A stretch of DNA of 64,000 nucleotides, from contig JAKSZU010000013.1 in NCBI GenBank assembly GCA_026018925.1, forward strand, positions 81,617,291 through 81,681,290, given 5' to 3'. The translations under genes were made by a program, and so were the position numbers. The notes beneath the pieces are model-generated. The model saw only the letters and a program-made list of their open reading frames with translations. It did not search any database and had not been told where the DNA came from. Source of the DNA: Tupaia tana. Its lineage: Eukaryota; Chordata; Mammalia; Scandentia; Tupaiidae. Of this stretch, positions 33,717-42,978 are shown piece after piece (positions within the stretch are counted from its first letter, which is position 1; the number at the start of each line of letters is the position of its first letter).

Positions 33717-33805
33717 GTGATGGTACTTCAAAAAGTTCATGGAAAATGTAATCAAAGTATGAGTTTATTTTGGTGCAAAAGTTTTGGAAATCCATACTCA
33801 GTTAT
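33717..33805 (+). repeat. Unidentified dispersed repeat, copy 1
   Basis: GTACTTCAAAAAGTTCATGG, then GAGTTTATTTTGGTGCAAAA, then GGAAATCCATACTCAGTT. A second copy in the opposite orientation lies at 54765-54845. The family was not identified with certainty. Confidence 0.55.
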
Positions 33806-33835
33806 TTTTTCCCCCACAATATGCATTTCCAATTT

Positions 33836-34083
33836 TTTTTTGAGGTTTTTGCTATAGGGCATGTGCACTTGCCAGAAAGACAGAGAGAGACAGAGAGACA
33901 GAAAGCGAGAAATTTAAGGGGGATGGCCATGCCACAATCCCTTCTCCTCCATTCTCCTCTCAGGATCTTGGGCACAAACACACACATGCCTGGCGTGAGT
34001 TTAAGCCACTGGGTCCGGGACTCAAACCACAGTCGACTACATGGAAGTCCAGCGACATAGCCATTACGCTAACTGCTGGTCCT
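33836..34083 (-). repeat. tRNA-derived SINE type A, antisense
   Basis: TTGAGGTTTTTGCTATAGGG, GAGACAGAAAGCGAGAAAT, antisense box B (GGGACTCAAACC), CTAACTGCTGGTCC. The flanks share imperfect copies of TTTCCRAATTTTTTT. Confidence 0.9.
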
Positions 34084-34182
34084 CGTTTCCGAATTTTTTT
34101 TAAGACATCCTCCCCAATACTATCACATAGCCAATTGCCAATTTCCACTAAGAGCCAATCAATGGTCAGCTTGCCTAGAACA

Positions 34183-34445
34183 GATTTTTTTTTTTTTTTG
34201 AGAGGTTTTTGCTATAGGGCACATGTGCTAGCCAGAAAGACAGAGACAGAGAGCAAGAAAACAAGAAATCACCCCCGGGGGGGATGGCCATGCCGCAATC
34301 CCTTCTCCTCCATTCTCTTCTCAGGATCTTGGGCATGGAAGCACACACCCCGTGGCATGAGTTTAAGCCACCGGGTCTGGGACTCGAACTGCAGTCGACT
34401 ACATGGGAGTCCAGCAACATAGCCATTACGCCAACTGCTGGTCCA
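34183..34445 (-). repeat. tRNA-derived SINE type A, antisense
   Basis: GAGAGGTTTTTGCTATAGGG, CAAGAAATCACCCCCGGGGG, GGGACTCGAACTGCAGTCGA, CCAACTGCTGGTCC. A short CAGATTT repeat occurs on both sides. Confidence 0.9.
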
Positions 34446-34458
34446 GATTTCTTTTTAA

Positions 34459-34459
<1 letters not shown>

Positions 34460-34512
<53 letters not shown>

Positions 34513-34749
34513 AAAAGGTATGTGCGCTTGTCAGAGAGACAGACACTAAGTGAAAAATCAACCCCCCCATGGGGGGGGGGGTGGCTTGGCCGCACTGCAA
34601 TCCCTTCTCCTCCCCATTCTTTCAAAATGTGGGCAAGCATGCACATGCACCCAGTGCGAGTTTTTAAGCCCCTTCTTCAGGACTTGAACCATGGTCAACT
34701 AACTATATGGGAGTCCGGCAAGGTAACCATTATGCCATCTTCTGGTCCC
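34460..34749 (-). repeat. SINE type A, antisense, with 43-base T-run
   Basis: An uninterrupted T-run at 34467-34509 (an A-tail on the minus strand) and then TTTGCTAAAAGGTATGTGCG, GGGGGGGGGGTGGCTTGGCC and the CATCTTCTGGTCCC head. The tail length suggests a fairly recent insertion, although the body is diverged. Confidence 0.88.
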
Positions 34750-34788
34750 AGACTTTTTTTTTTTAATAGTGTCCATTATTAGAAAATT

Positions 34789-35028
34789 TTTTAAAGAATT
34801 ACTTTATTTAATTTTATGTATTTATTTAATTTGGCCAGAGAGAGAGGGAGGAAGGGAGTGAGGGAGGGAGGAAGAGGGAGAGAGAGGGAGAGGGAGGGAG
34901 GGGGGGAGAGGAGGAGAGGGAGAGAGGGGGAGAGAGAGAGAGAGAGAGGAAGCCACCAGGTCCAGGACTCGAACCACTTTGCCATGTGGGAGTCCAGCAC
35001 CCTTAACCACCATGCCACCTGCCGGCCC
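34789..35028 (-). repeat. SINE type B, antisense, with expanded purine tract
   Basis: AAAGAATTACTTTATTTAAT, TTTGGCCAGAGAGAGAGGGA, a GGGA/GAGA purine block of about 110 bases (34840-34951), GGACTCGAACCAC, CCACCTGCCGGCCCC. CCATTATTA is duplicated at 34773 and 35029. Confidence 0.9.
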
Positions 35029-35124
35029 CCATTATTATTAATTTTTTCAAATCTTTCCCCATAGTCTGAAAAGAAGAATTGAGAAGTTGATAAGATTACA
35101 ATCTACCTGCAACCGTTCTGTACC

Positions 35125-35310
35125 CGACTGTTTATTGAGGGTTTTTCTATCCTTCCCATCACTTAATCCTCCCCGCATCCTCATTTTAAAGACCAGGACA
35201 CCACTGCTCAGAGCGCTAAGGTCCCCAGGCTGCACAGCCAGGCTGTGAGGTGCAAACACAGATCTCCTAACTCTGAAGTTCTCCATGTGTGCACTGTACC
35301 ACGATGAGTC
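35125..35310 (-). repeat. MIR, antisense
   Basis: TTTATTGAGGGTTTTTCTAT, CACTTAATCCTCCCCGCATC, CATTTTAAAGACCAGGACAC, AGGCTGCACAGCCAGGCTG, CTAACTCTGAAGTTC follow the whole antisense MIR. Confidence 0.75.
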
Positions 35311-35825
35311 AATGCTGAGTTCCAGACAGTGAGTGCAGCTGTGCCAAAAGCCACCCTGGCCAAGGAGCCGGCCCCTCCCGGGCCTGGCGGTCTGGCGGAG
35401 TGCTAACCAGCCAGCCGCACATCCTCGCAGCTCTCCCTACAGAGGCGGCTGGAAGGCTGCTGCGTGCAGGGCAACGGGAGGCGGGGCTGAGCAGCTCCAC
35501 ACGAGCAGCGGCCATGCCAGGGATTTAGTCAACAGAGAGCTAATATGAGTCAACAGCAAGTGCCACTGCCAAACACACTAATGGGATCTTCAGCTGCATT
35601 AATAGAAGGAGGGTGTCTCGGGGAGACTGGGGAGGGAGCCCTCAGGTATGGGCTGGGCAGGGCAGGGCAGGGCTAAGGAGAGGGAAGCTCTGTCAAGGCA
35701 AGGCAGGTTTCCTGGACAGGAGTGGCTCAGGGCGGGCAGCACTCTGGTTGGTAGATGAGCCAGGGAATCACTAGAAGCTGAGTTTGTCTGGTAAGCCCAC
35801 CACAGACCGAATGTTACAGAGGGCT
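35311..35825. other. No recognised feature
   Basis: GC-moderate unique sequence with GGGCAGGGCAGGGCAGGG units near 35655. No supported gene. Confidence 0.4.
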
Positions 35826-36081
35826 TTTTATTTATTTACTTACTTACTTACTTTTGCCAGAAGGTGAGTACGCTTTTCAGAGAGGGGAGAGAGAGAAGGG
35901 CAGAAAGCACCCCCAATGGGGCATGCTGCAATCTTTCTCCTCCATTTCTCACTCCCATCAGGATTTTGAGCACGCATGTATACACGCCTGGAATGTTTCT
36001 CAAGCTGCTGGTCCAGGTCTCAAACCACATGGTTGGCCATGTGGGATCCAGCTCCCTTAACCACTAGGCTATGAATCTAAC
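35826..36081 (-). repeat. SINE type A2, antisense
   Basis: TTATTTACTTACTTACTTAC run, TGCCAGAAGGTGAGTACGCT, GGGGCATGCTGCAATCTTTC, GGCCATGTGGGATCCAGCTC. Confidence 0.82.
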
Positions 36082-36090
36082 CCTGGATGA

Positions 36091-36326
36091 TATTATTATT
36101 ATTTTAATTTGCTATAGGGCACATGCACTCGCCAGAGAGAGTGAGAAAGCATCTGCGGGTTGGGGGTGGGGGAGGTTGGCCCCACAGTAATCCCTTCTCT
36201 TCCATTCTCCTCTTAGGATTCTGGGCATGCGTGCATATGCACCCAGAGTGTTTTCAAGTCACCTACTCTGGGACTTGAACTGCACAGTTGGCCATGTGGG
36301 ATCCAGCCACCTTAACCATCAGGCCG
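36091..36326 (-). repeat. SINE type A2, antisense, in a same-site cluster
   Basis: TTTGCTATAGGGCACATGCA, GGATTCTGGGCATGCGTGCA, GGCCATGTGGGATCCAGCCA. Flanked by CTGGATGA at 36083-36090 and 36327-36334. Confidence 0.85.
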
Positions 36327-36340
36327 CTGGATGACTTACT

Positions 36341-36582
36341 TTATTTTTTTTGAAGAGGTTTTTGGTATAGGGTGCATGGCTCCTAAGAAAGAAGAGAGAG
36401 AGAAAGCGAGAAATCACCCCCCTTCACCAGGGGGATGGCCACACAGCAATCCCTTCTCCTCTATTCTCCTCACAGGATTGGACACACGCCCAGCATGAGT
36501 TTAAGCTGCCAGGTCCGGGACTCAAACCATGGTTAACTATGTGAGAGTCCAGCGACATAACCATTATGCCATCTGCTGGTCC
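36341..36582 (-). repeat. SINE type A, antisense, in a same-site cluster
   Basis: GAAGAGGTTTTTGGTATAGG, GAGAAATCACCCCCCTTCAC, GGGACTCAAACCATGG, CATCTGCTGGTCC. Flanked by CTGGATGRCTT at 36327-36337 and 36588-36598. Confidence 0.9.
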
Positions 36583-36615
36583 TAACACTGGATGGCTTTT
36601 TAAAAAGATCCTTTC

Positions 36616-36780
36616 GGGGCTAGCAAGTGGTGAGTGGTCAAGGGTGCTGGACTCCCACATGGCCGACCGTGGTTCGAGTCCCGGACCTGGGGGCTTGCTT
36701 TCTCACTTTCTCTCTCTCTATCCCTCTCTAGTCAATGAAAGTAAATAAATAATAAAGTTAAATAAAATAATTATTTTCAA
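36616..36780 (+). repeat. SINE type B, well preserved box B
   Basis: GGGGCTAGCAAGTGGTGAGT head, CCGTGGTTCGAGTCCCGGAC (box B intact), AGTCAATGAAAGTAAATAAA tail. AAAAAGATCCTTTC (14 bases, perfect) lies at 36602-36615 and 36781-36794. Confidence 0.93.
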
Positions 36781-36794
36781 AAAAAGATCCTTTC

Positions 36795-38899
36795 ATTCGC
36801 ATTTTATCAAAGATTGAAACCATTGACTATCCATAGCAAAGGTTAAGAACACCCAGAGCTGTCAGGCAGCTCAATCTATTCCCAAAGAAACTCCAAGCCC
36901 TGTTGATGGAGAACCAGTAGGAAAGACAGTTATAGGTGCTTTTATTATTATTATTATATTTAACAATTAGACGATGGCTTTGCCAAGTGACACCATATAA
37001 GAAATGCTGGATGTGTGATCCTATAATCTCATTGTCAATGTCTCCAGGAAGCCCTCCTGATTCCTTCATCCCATCAGTTCCCAGAACCCCATCCAGCTAT
37101 GTCTGAGACCTAGTACAACAGAATTTTAAAAAAAAAGGGGGGGGGGAGGTTAGGGTTTCCACCTGTATGTTCCAAGAGCCTCCAAGCCATGTCTCATGCA
37201 CCTGTGTGCCCACAGCACTCAGCACACTGCAAACACCCTAATGTGTGCACTGACCTGGGGTGAAGGGCCAAGGTAGTCACTGCAGGTGTTACCTGGTTAG
37301 AGGCCATCTCTGAACACAAGTGTCCTGACTAGGGCTAATAAAAAGTTTATGACAAACATATAACCACTTCTAGGACTAGGATTCTTTCTTTGCTCCACCT
37401 ACTAAAACCCACGGGGAGGGGGGCTTATTTACAAAGGAGTCCCAGTTAGCCTGGCAACATTCCTAGGTGCCTGTGGAAGTGAATGGAGACCCAGAATCCA
37501 GCGGAAAGCCATCCCGGTCAAAGGTATCTCCTATCCATGCGACAAACAGCAAGGCAACACCAGAGCCCAGGAAGGACTAAAAGTCCAGGAAACAGAAGAG
37601 AATCATGACAAGTGGGGCCAAATGCCCAAAAGGACAGCATGAACAGTGAGGCCAGTGCAGAGGGTCTGAGGAATGGCACAAATGCTCCCAATTCATCAAG
37701 GAGCGGGCTGCCTGGCGCTCACCTCCTAACTCCGAGAATCAATTACAGGAACTCACGCTCCGACCTGGGAAGATTAGTGGAGGAGACTGTGCAATGCAGT
37801 CCTAATACCTAATAAATCTTTAGATCGATGAGCCGTGCTGACTGGTGATTTTTCTTCATCTTTCTTCCCTAAGAGCTCAAATGACAAAAGTCAGCATTTG
37901 CTTTTTTATTTGCCTTTGGACAGGGAGTATATACGTGTGTGTCCGAGTATAAATAAAGTTTGAGATTCAGTAAATCACCATCTTAAGGCACTGAGAAATC
38001 TGCCCTCATGAGAACCTGGGGTGGGTGAATTGTCTGGTCCAGCGGCCTTTTATAAAGTGAAGAAACCTTTTAGGATGTAAATGTGCCCTTCCCCCATGCT
38101 CAGAGGCTCCACTGGCTTTAATAAGTCAGCATTCCCACCTGACCTACGTTCCTGTACCTGTCTGAGTCTATTCACCATGCAAGCACTTCACTCGGTTGGC
38201 GTTTTTCATCCCAGAAACGCCACGGAAGCCTGTCGCACAAGCCTGACAGAAGCAATACATTTAATAAACGAGTCATCTCGGGGGAACGGACAAGAAAACC
38301 ACCAGCAAGGAGCACTGTCAAAGTTCTCAAGGATACATTCCTTTCCCACATCTGAGATGCAAACTACGCCATGGCCTTTGCAAACAGAAGCTGCCCACTC
38401 CAGAGGCGGCCTGCTCACCTCCCTCTCACCTCCCTCTCCTCCCAGCTCTCAGGCCTCCTCTCCCAGTAGAATAAGAGCTGGAGAGCCTTGTTCTTGGGGA
38501 GCAGTAACAGTTTAAAGCTATTTTAAAGACAACAGCACTATGCACCAGAATGTTGGCTCCTATTCCAATAAAAAGGCCCCAAAAGGGCATTTTCATAACC
38601 AAATGATATCCTACAGAGAGCACAAGGAACCACAAAAACAAAACTGGCACAAATGAAACTGTCTCAGAATTAAACCTACACAGGGATGCAGCAAAACCCA
38701 GGCCAGGCAGGCTGTGACGTCCTTATTTGAGACCCCAACATGTGCCTAGTTGGTTCATGAAGCCCACATAATTCCATCCGGGAAGGCCTAAATGCCTGCT
38801 CTAGAAGTCCAGGTAATATTGTTTTCTTTCCTTGAACCCCTCGGGTTGGTCTGTACTATTCATCTAAAAGCTCAGCCACTGCTGTGTCCTCAGTCACAC
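36795..38899. other. Intron-1 proximal region with no recognised repeat
   Basis: About 2 kb next to the CpG island. There is an (ATT)n-like run near 36942 and a poly-A/poly-G junction at 37130-37147. No supported coding frame. The proximity to the promoter and the lack of recent repeats make regulatory content possible, but I see no specific site. Confidence 0.4.
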
Positions 38900-39898
38900 C
38901 CAAAGATCCCCGAAGGGATCGTCTGCCGCAGCGCCGAGTGCACCCGGGGCGCCCGGTTAATGTGTGGGTTTGATCTGATCTGATCTAGCCCCTTCGGCCA
39001 GGAAGGTTCCTCGGTGGCTGGCCGCTCTGCCGGGGACAGCAGCGCCAGCCTAGCTCTCTGCTGGAGCAAGGCGGGGGGTGCAACCACCTGTGGGCGGGTG
39101 GCCCGAACGCAGGCCCAGGCGCCGCCGCCCTGGGGGGCCCGGGCCCCAAGCACGTTGCCAGGGGAGAAAGTCCGGCGCCCAGGCCCTGCGGGCGCCCCAA
39201 GGCCGACACCCCGTGCCCTGGCAAGGGCTCCGCTGGCGCAAAGTTGGCCAGGTCCGAGAGAGCCCGTTCTAGAGTTAGCTCCCAAGTCGCCCAACACCTG
39301 CGAGGCTGTTGGCCAGGGGGGGTTCTTTGGGATGCACCCAGAGGGGATCGGCAAAGAGCAAAAATTATCCTCGGACCCCCTCTCAAACTTGGGGCACCCG
39401 CTGGGTAGCAGGCGAGGGGCTTCTCCCCGTTCTCTCATCCAGACCTAAAGGCGAATTTAGCGAGAGGGGGTAAGCGGAACACCCCGGGGGCAGCGCCACA
39501 CCGCTTTGGGATTTTCTACCCAATAAGCCAGCATCAGGAAGGCCCTCTCTGGAATGTGGGGGACGAAGGGGGAACACAGGACACGAGCACTGACCGGGGG
39601 CGGGGACTCGGTACCTGGGGTCTGTGCGCGCTGGGGAGGAGGTGACGCCCAAAGGATTAGGTGGGCGCCAGGGAAGGCGCAACTCTGCGGCGCAATGTGC
39701 CAAGCGGGGGGCGCGGGCGAAAGAAGGGGCCCCGGAAGAGACCGAGACTGGTGGCCCCGTTGGGAACAGGATTAAGGAGTCCTCTCCAGAGAGAAGGGGG
39801 AGGGGATCCCCAGAGAGCTGCGGGGGAACGCTACAGACGGGAACTCGGACGGAGGAGTTGCCCCCCAGAGGCGCGAGTACCAGTGCCCCGGCCCCGAC

Positions 39899-39904
39899 AC
39901 TCAC
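39899..39904 (-). other. EPB41L4B: 5' splice site of EPB41L4B exon 1
   Basis: On the minus strand the exon ends ...CTGCCG and the intron begins GTGAGT, a consensus donor. The break falls exactly between codons (phase 0) after the residues VDLP, which is where the band 4.1 paralogues also continue with a new exon. Translation past this site gives sequence that is not homologous to the family. Confidence 0.9.
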
Positions 39905-40210
39905 CGGCAGATCCACGCTCACTTCGGTCCCGTCGAGCAGGAAGACGCGGCAGTAGAGGGTGGCCTTGGCGGCGCCGGCGGCGGAGATGTGCACGGCCGC
40001 GCCGCCGGTGAGCAGGGGCCCGCCGCCCGCCGGGAACACGCTACCCCCGGGCGCGGCGGGCAACGCCGAGGAAGCGGCGGCAGTGACCGGGCCCCCCCGC
40101 AGGCCCCCGTCGCGCTCGTCCCCCAGCCTGGCGGCCCCGCGCCCAGCCGCGCCCCGCGCGTAACGCTGCATGGAGCGGCGGCCAAAGGTCCGGCGCAGGA
40201 ACCGCAGCAT
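39905..40210 (-). CDS. EPB41L4B: EPB41L4B first coding exon (band 4.1-like protein 4B, EHM2)
   Basis: The exon encodes the N-terminal 102 residues of a FERM-domain protein that acts as a membrane-cytoskeleton adaptor; the family has roles in cell adhesion and migration. The translation begins MLRFLRRTFGRRSMQRYA, contains an Ala/Gly-rich linker (about residues 19-80, including LGDERDGG and GGSVFPAGGGPLLTGG), and ends ATLYCRVFLLDGTEVSVDLP. The last 20 residues start the ubiquitin-like F1 lobe of the FERM domain; the paralogue EPB41L5 has the close CRVSLLDGTDVSVDLP. I chose the ATG at 40210 because the protein starts there in the family and its context has A at -3. The frame stays open upstream to 40918, but that is CpG-island noise. 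The rest of the FERM domain and the C-terminal region lie in exons outside this window. The Ala/Gly linker shows small differences from what I recall of the human protein. Confidence 0.93.
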
Positions 40211-40880
40211 CCTGGCTGGGGGCGCCCCCTGCCTCCGCCCCCTGCGCGGCCGCCGCTGCGCCGCCGCCGCCCGGGAGCGCCCCGCGACGCCGTCAGTGCC
40301 CGCGGCCGCCCGCGCCGCCTCCCGCGGGCTGCGGCCCGGGGCTCGCTCCCGCCGAGGCCGAGGCCGCGCTCTGGCCGCCTGCGGGGCGCGCCGGCCGAGC
40401 CAGCGCCAGCTGCAAGTGGCCGCAGGCGGGAGGGTGCGCTCCGGGCGGCCCGGGGCCGTCCCGCCGCGGCGCGCTCTCCCGGGACGGCGGCCTGCGCTGG
40501 CTGCGAAGGGGCTGCTCCCGACGGCCAGCCGTGGGCCGCCTGGGGGCTGTGCGGGGCGCGGGGGGCGGGGGGCGGGCTGCGGGTTGCTCCCGCGCCGCGC
40601 ACCGGCCGAGGGCCAGCCGGAGCAGGGCGCCTGCGTGCTCCCGGCGCGCTCGCTCCCACTCGCCGCGCCGCGCCCGGGCCCGAGGAGGCCCGGCCGAGCG
40701 CCCGCTCCCAAGGCGCCTTTTCCTGCGCCCGCAGCCCCCGCCTCCCACCTGGGAGGCTGCACCTCCAGCCGTCGCCACCGCCGCCGGGACTGCAGCACGC
40801 CCTCCTCCCTCGGGGCTGCGCCGGGTAATTGCAAGCCGGGTCTGTGCTGCCCCCTGCCGGCCTGAGAGCCCCCTGCTGCT
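40211..40880 (-). promoter_or_regulatory. EPB41L4B: EPB41L4B 5' UTR and core promoter region
   Basis: The minus-strand sequence upstream of the ATG is about 80 per cent G+C by eye and rich in CpG. The transcription start cannot be placed from sequence alone. It is likely to be dispersed, as in other TATA-less CpG-island promoters. I saw no upstream splice acceptor that would argue for a separate 5' exon. Confidence 0.6.
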
Positions 40881-40884
40881 GTAG

Positions 40885-40923
40885 GTGTGCTCACGTGTGT
40901 ACACGTAGGTGAGCACACACGTG
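40885..40923. promoter_or_regulatory. Inverted repeat with two CACGTG E-boxes
   Basis: GTGTGCTCAC at 40885-40894 and GTGAGCACAC at 40909-40918 are perfect 10-base inverted arms around a 14-base centre. CACGTG occurs at 40892-40897 and 40918-40923. It sits at the upstream edge of the CpG island, about 675 bases before the start codon. It could bind bHLH factors such as USF, MYC or CLOCK; this role is inferred from the motif only. Confidence 0.5.
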
Positions 40924-41044
40924 TTTCCGGCGCCCCGAGCCCTGGAGACGCTGAAGAGTCCTCCCTCTTGCCCAGTTAGGAAAACAGGGCTGCATACCCT
41001 CCGGGAAGTCGTGCCCCGGAGGCCAAACAGAGAAAAAAATTAAG

Positions 41045-41088
41045 TTTCCCCTTCTGGAAAATAGCACTCCATTTCCCCTTCTGGAAAA
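41045..41088. repeat. 17-base direct repeat upstream of the promoter
   Basis: TTTCCCCTTCTGGAAAA occurs at 41045-41061 and again at 41072-41088, 27 bases apart. The role is unknown. Confidence 0.7.
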
Positions 41089-41099
41089 CAGGAAAGGTG

Positions 41100-41564
41100 G
41101 ACTAGATTACCACTGCAACAGGTTCTGTCGGTTTAAGATCTCACACCTGGATGGGCTCTTCCAGCCGTTCCAGTCCTCTGGACTGACTCCGGATAAGGAA
41201 CCTGAGGCCTGGTGAGGAGGGAAAGTACTTTTCCAACATATTGCGCAGGAAAGCGCATTTCCTCAAGGAAGTCATGTCCAGAATTGAGGCAAAAGCCTGC
41301 GTAAGTCCCTATCACTGAGAAGGCTGGTTCATACCGGTTGAATGACTGAAAAGGAAGCAGCGTAGAACTGGGGCCCCAGGAATGACTAGCATAGAACTAT
41401 TGAGATTGTCCGCGACAGATGAGATCCATTCTAAGCCAGGCTCAGCGCTTCAGGTCAGAGTCGTCCAGAGTTGCTGCATGAGGAATGGAGATGAGGCTGT
41501 AAGGTCGAGCCTCTGGGGGAGGGGAATAACACTACTGTGTAACATGCATTTAATCTGGTGCCAG
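41100..41564. other. No recognised feature
   Basis: Unique-looking upstream flank of EPB41L4B. Confidence 0.4.
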
Positions 41565-41725
41565 ACACTGTGCTAAATCCTTTCCATTCATCATCTCACT
41601 TAATCCTCACAACAGCCTGCTGTGGTAGATATTCTTATCCCCATTGTACAGAGGAGGAAACCGAAGTTTAGAGAGCTTAAGAGTTGCTCCAGGTCCCATG
41701 GTTAATACTTGCTCGTTTACCGAAG
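41565..41725 (-). repeat. MIR, antisense
   Basis: CAGACACTGTGCTAAATCCT, CATCTCACTTAATCCTCACA, GATATTCTTATCCCCATTGT, ACAGAGGAGGAAACCGAAGT follow the antisense MIR closely. One of the best MIR copies here. Confidence 0.85.
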
Positions 41726-41879
41726 CTGTTGCTCATACCACCACCTCTGCTACCAGGCTGAGGCTGGCAAGACTGGCAAGCAAGTGAAAGCTCCTGAGAG
41801 GCCTGGAGGAGGCAGTGGGCATGGCCAGGAGGTCAGAGAAAGAGGGAGAAATGAATTTAGGAAACATTCCTAAATAGAC

Positions 41880-41960
41880 GTTCATTGAGGATCAGACATT
41901 GTTGAGCTGATATCATAGATGATGTTTTTATTATTCCTCACGCCAACCCTTCCAGGGAGT
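41880..41960 (-). repeat. MIR fragment, antisense
   Basis: GTTCATTGAGGATCAGACAT, TTTTTATTATTCCTCACGCC follow the same antisense MIR order. Confidence 0.45.
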
Positions 41961-42264
41961 TGTTATCCGCATTCACTTAGGCAGGGTTGGGGTCTTAGAA
42001 GAGCAATACCCTTGCCAATACCAGGTTTTAGAGCTCTTTGGCACCCTCACCTGTTGGCTAGTATTCCCTTTATGGCTTGGCGGGGGGGCTCCCATGTGGC
42101 CATGCACTCCAAGGGGCATCTGCAGCCAGCCTTCAGATTCCCACAGTGCTCCCGGTCCACCAGGCTGGATGTAATAGAATGCCATTTGGAAGCTGGTGTT
42201 CAAAGGTAGCCCAGCTACTGGTTTCTAAGTAGCCTGTCTCCTGTGATAGCTCTCCCAGGAGAGC

Positions 42265-42365
42265 TATGGTAGACGGAGTAATGGCCACTTAAAGATGTCT
42301 ACATCACAGTCCCTAGAGCCTGTGAGTATGTCATCGCAAATTGTAAAAGGGACTTTGCAGGTCCC
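42265..42365 (+). repeat. MaLR-like LTR fragment
   Basis: GTAATGGCCACTTAAAGATG, CACAGTCCCTAGAGCCTGTG and TTGTAAAAGGGACTTTGCAG resemble the 5' half of an old MaLR LTR. It may be the left part of the LTR that resumes at 43010, split by the SINEs between. Confidence 0.45.
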
Positions 42366-42507
42366 ACAAAGCTTTATACATTTAAATTGCACTTGGATGA
42401 CTTTTCAGACATCAGGGAATTGGTCCAGCTGTGGTAGCACACTGCTAACATGCTATGCTCCACAGGCTGGGACTCCATGGGAGGCCAGCCTTTGTCCAAC
42501 CTCAAGT

Positions 42508-42600
42508 CCAGGCACAGTGAGTGGTGCACACCTGTAATTCAGTGGTTTGGGAGGTTGAGACAGGAGGATTATTGTGCAAGAAGACCCTCTCAAAAGAAAA
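42508..42600 (+). repeat. 7SL RNA-derived SINE monomer (diverged)
   Basis: CCAGGCACAGTGAGTGGTGC, ACACCTGTAATTCAGTGG, TTTGGGAGGTTGAGACAGGA, GGATTATTGTGCAAG and GACCCTCTCAAAAGAAAA follow the 7SL Alu-domain order seen in Alu, FLAM, B1 and related monomers. A central part is deleted. It is followed by a GGAA microsatellite grown from its A-tail. Confidence 0.75.
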
Positions 42601-42666
42601 AAAGGAAGGAAGGAAGGAAGGAAGGAAGGAAGGAAGGAAGGAAGGAAGGAAGGAAGAAAGAAAGAG
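42601..42666. repeat. (GGAA)n microsatellite
   Basis: About thirteen GGAA units, then GAAA units, starting in the A-tail of the 7SL-like SINE. GGAA arrays can bind ETS factors, but nothing here shows such a use. Confidence 0.92.
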
Positions 42667-42670
42667 AAAT

Positions 42671-42810
42671 GTGGAGGCTGACAAGGGGCATGGTGGTTAA
42701 GGTGCTGGACTCCCACATGGCTGACCATGGTTCAACCCCTGGACCTAGTGGCTTACTTTTTTATGTTCCCCCCCTCTGTCTGTCTCTGGTCACATTTTAA
42801 AAATAATAAT
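42671..42810 (+). repeat. SINE type B
   Basis: GACAAGGGGCATGGTGGTTA head (partly lost), GGTTCAACCCCTGGACCTAG, CTGGTCACATTTTAAAAATA. Confidence 0.82.
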
Positions 42811-42811
42811 A

Positions 42812-42935
42812 GGGGCCACAGGTGGTGTGGTGATTAAGGACGCTGGACTCCCACATGGCCAACTATGGTTTGAGTCCTGGACCTGGCAGCTTGCTTTCTC
42901 ACTTTCCCTTTCTGTCTCTCTCACTCTGTCAAATA

Positions 42936-42978
<43 letters not shown>

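Larger units (their letters stand above)
38900..40880. promoter_or_regulatory. EPB41L4B: CpG island of the EPB41L4B promoter and exon 1
   Basis: The GC- and CpG-rich block runs from about 38.9 to 40.9 kb, in sharp contrast to the AT-rich repeats on both sides. It covers the first coding exon, the start of intron 1 and the sequence upstream of the start codon. No TATA box is obvious upstream of the ATG. GC-box-like words (GGGGCGGGGGGCGGG at 40562-40576 and CCGCCCCC near 40236) are present, as expected for a broad CpG-island promoter. Because the island lacks stop codons, it yields several long meaningless frames on both strands, including a 511-codon minus frame (39383-40918) and a 279-codon plus frame (39989-40828). 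Confidence 0.85.

Noticed and set aside
38890..39438. 182-codon minus-strand frame as an extra EPB41L4B exon
   Set aside because: It lies after the exon 1 donor with no family similarity, and its translation is low-complexity CpG-island sequence.
39989..40828. 279- and 231-codon plus-strand frames opposite EPB41L4B exon 1
   Set aside because: Pro/Arg/Ala-rich translations typical of antisense CpG-island DNA, with no recognisable domain.
39383..40918. 511-codon minus-strand open frame as a full protein
   Set aside because: Only codons from 40210 to 39905 match EPB41L4B. The rest is CpG-island sequence with few stop codons, and a consensus splice donor ends the real exon.
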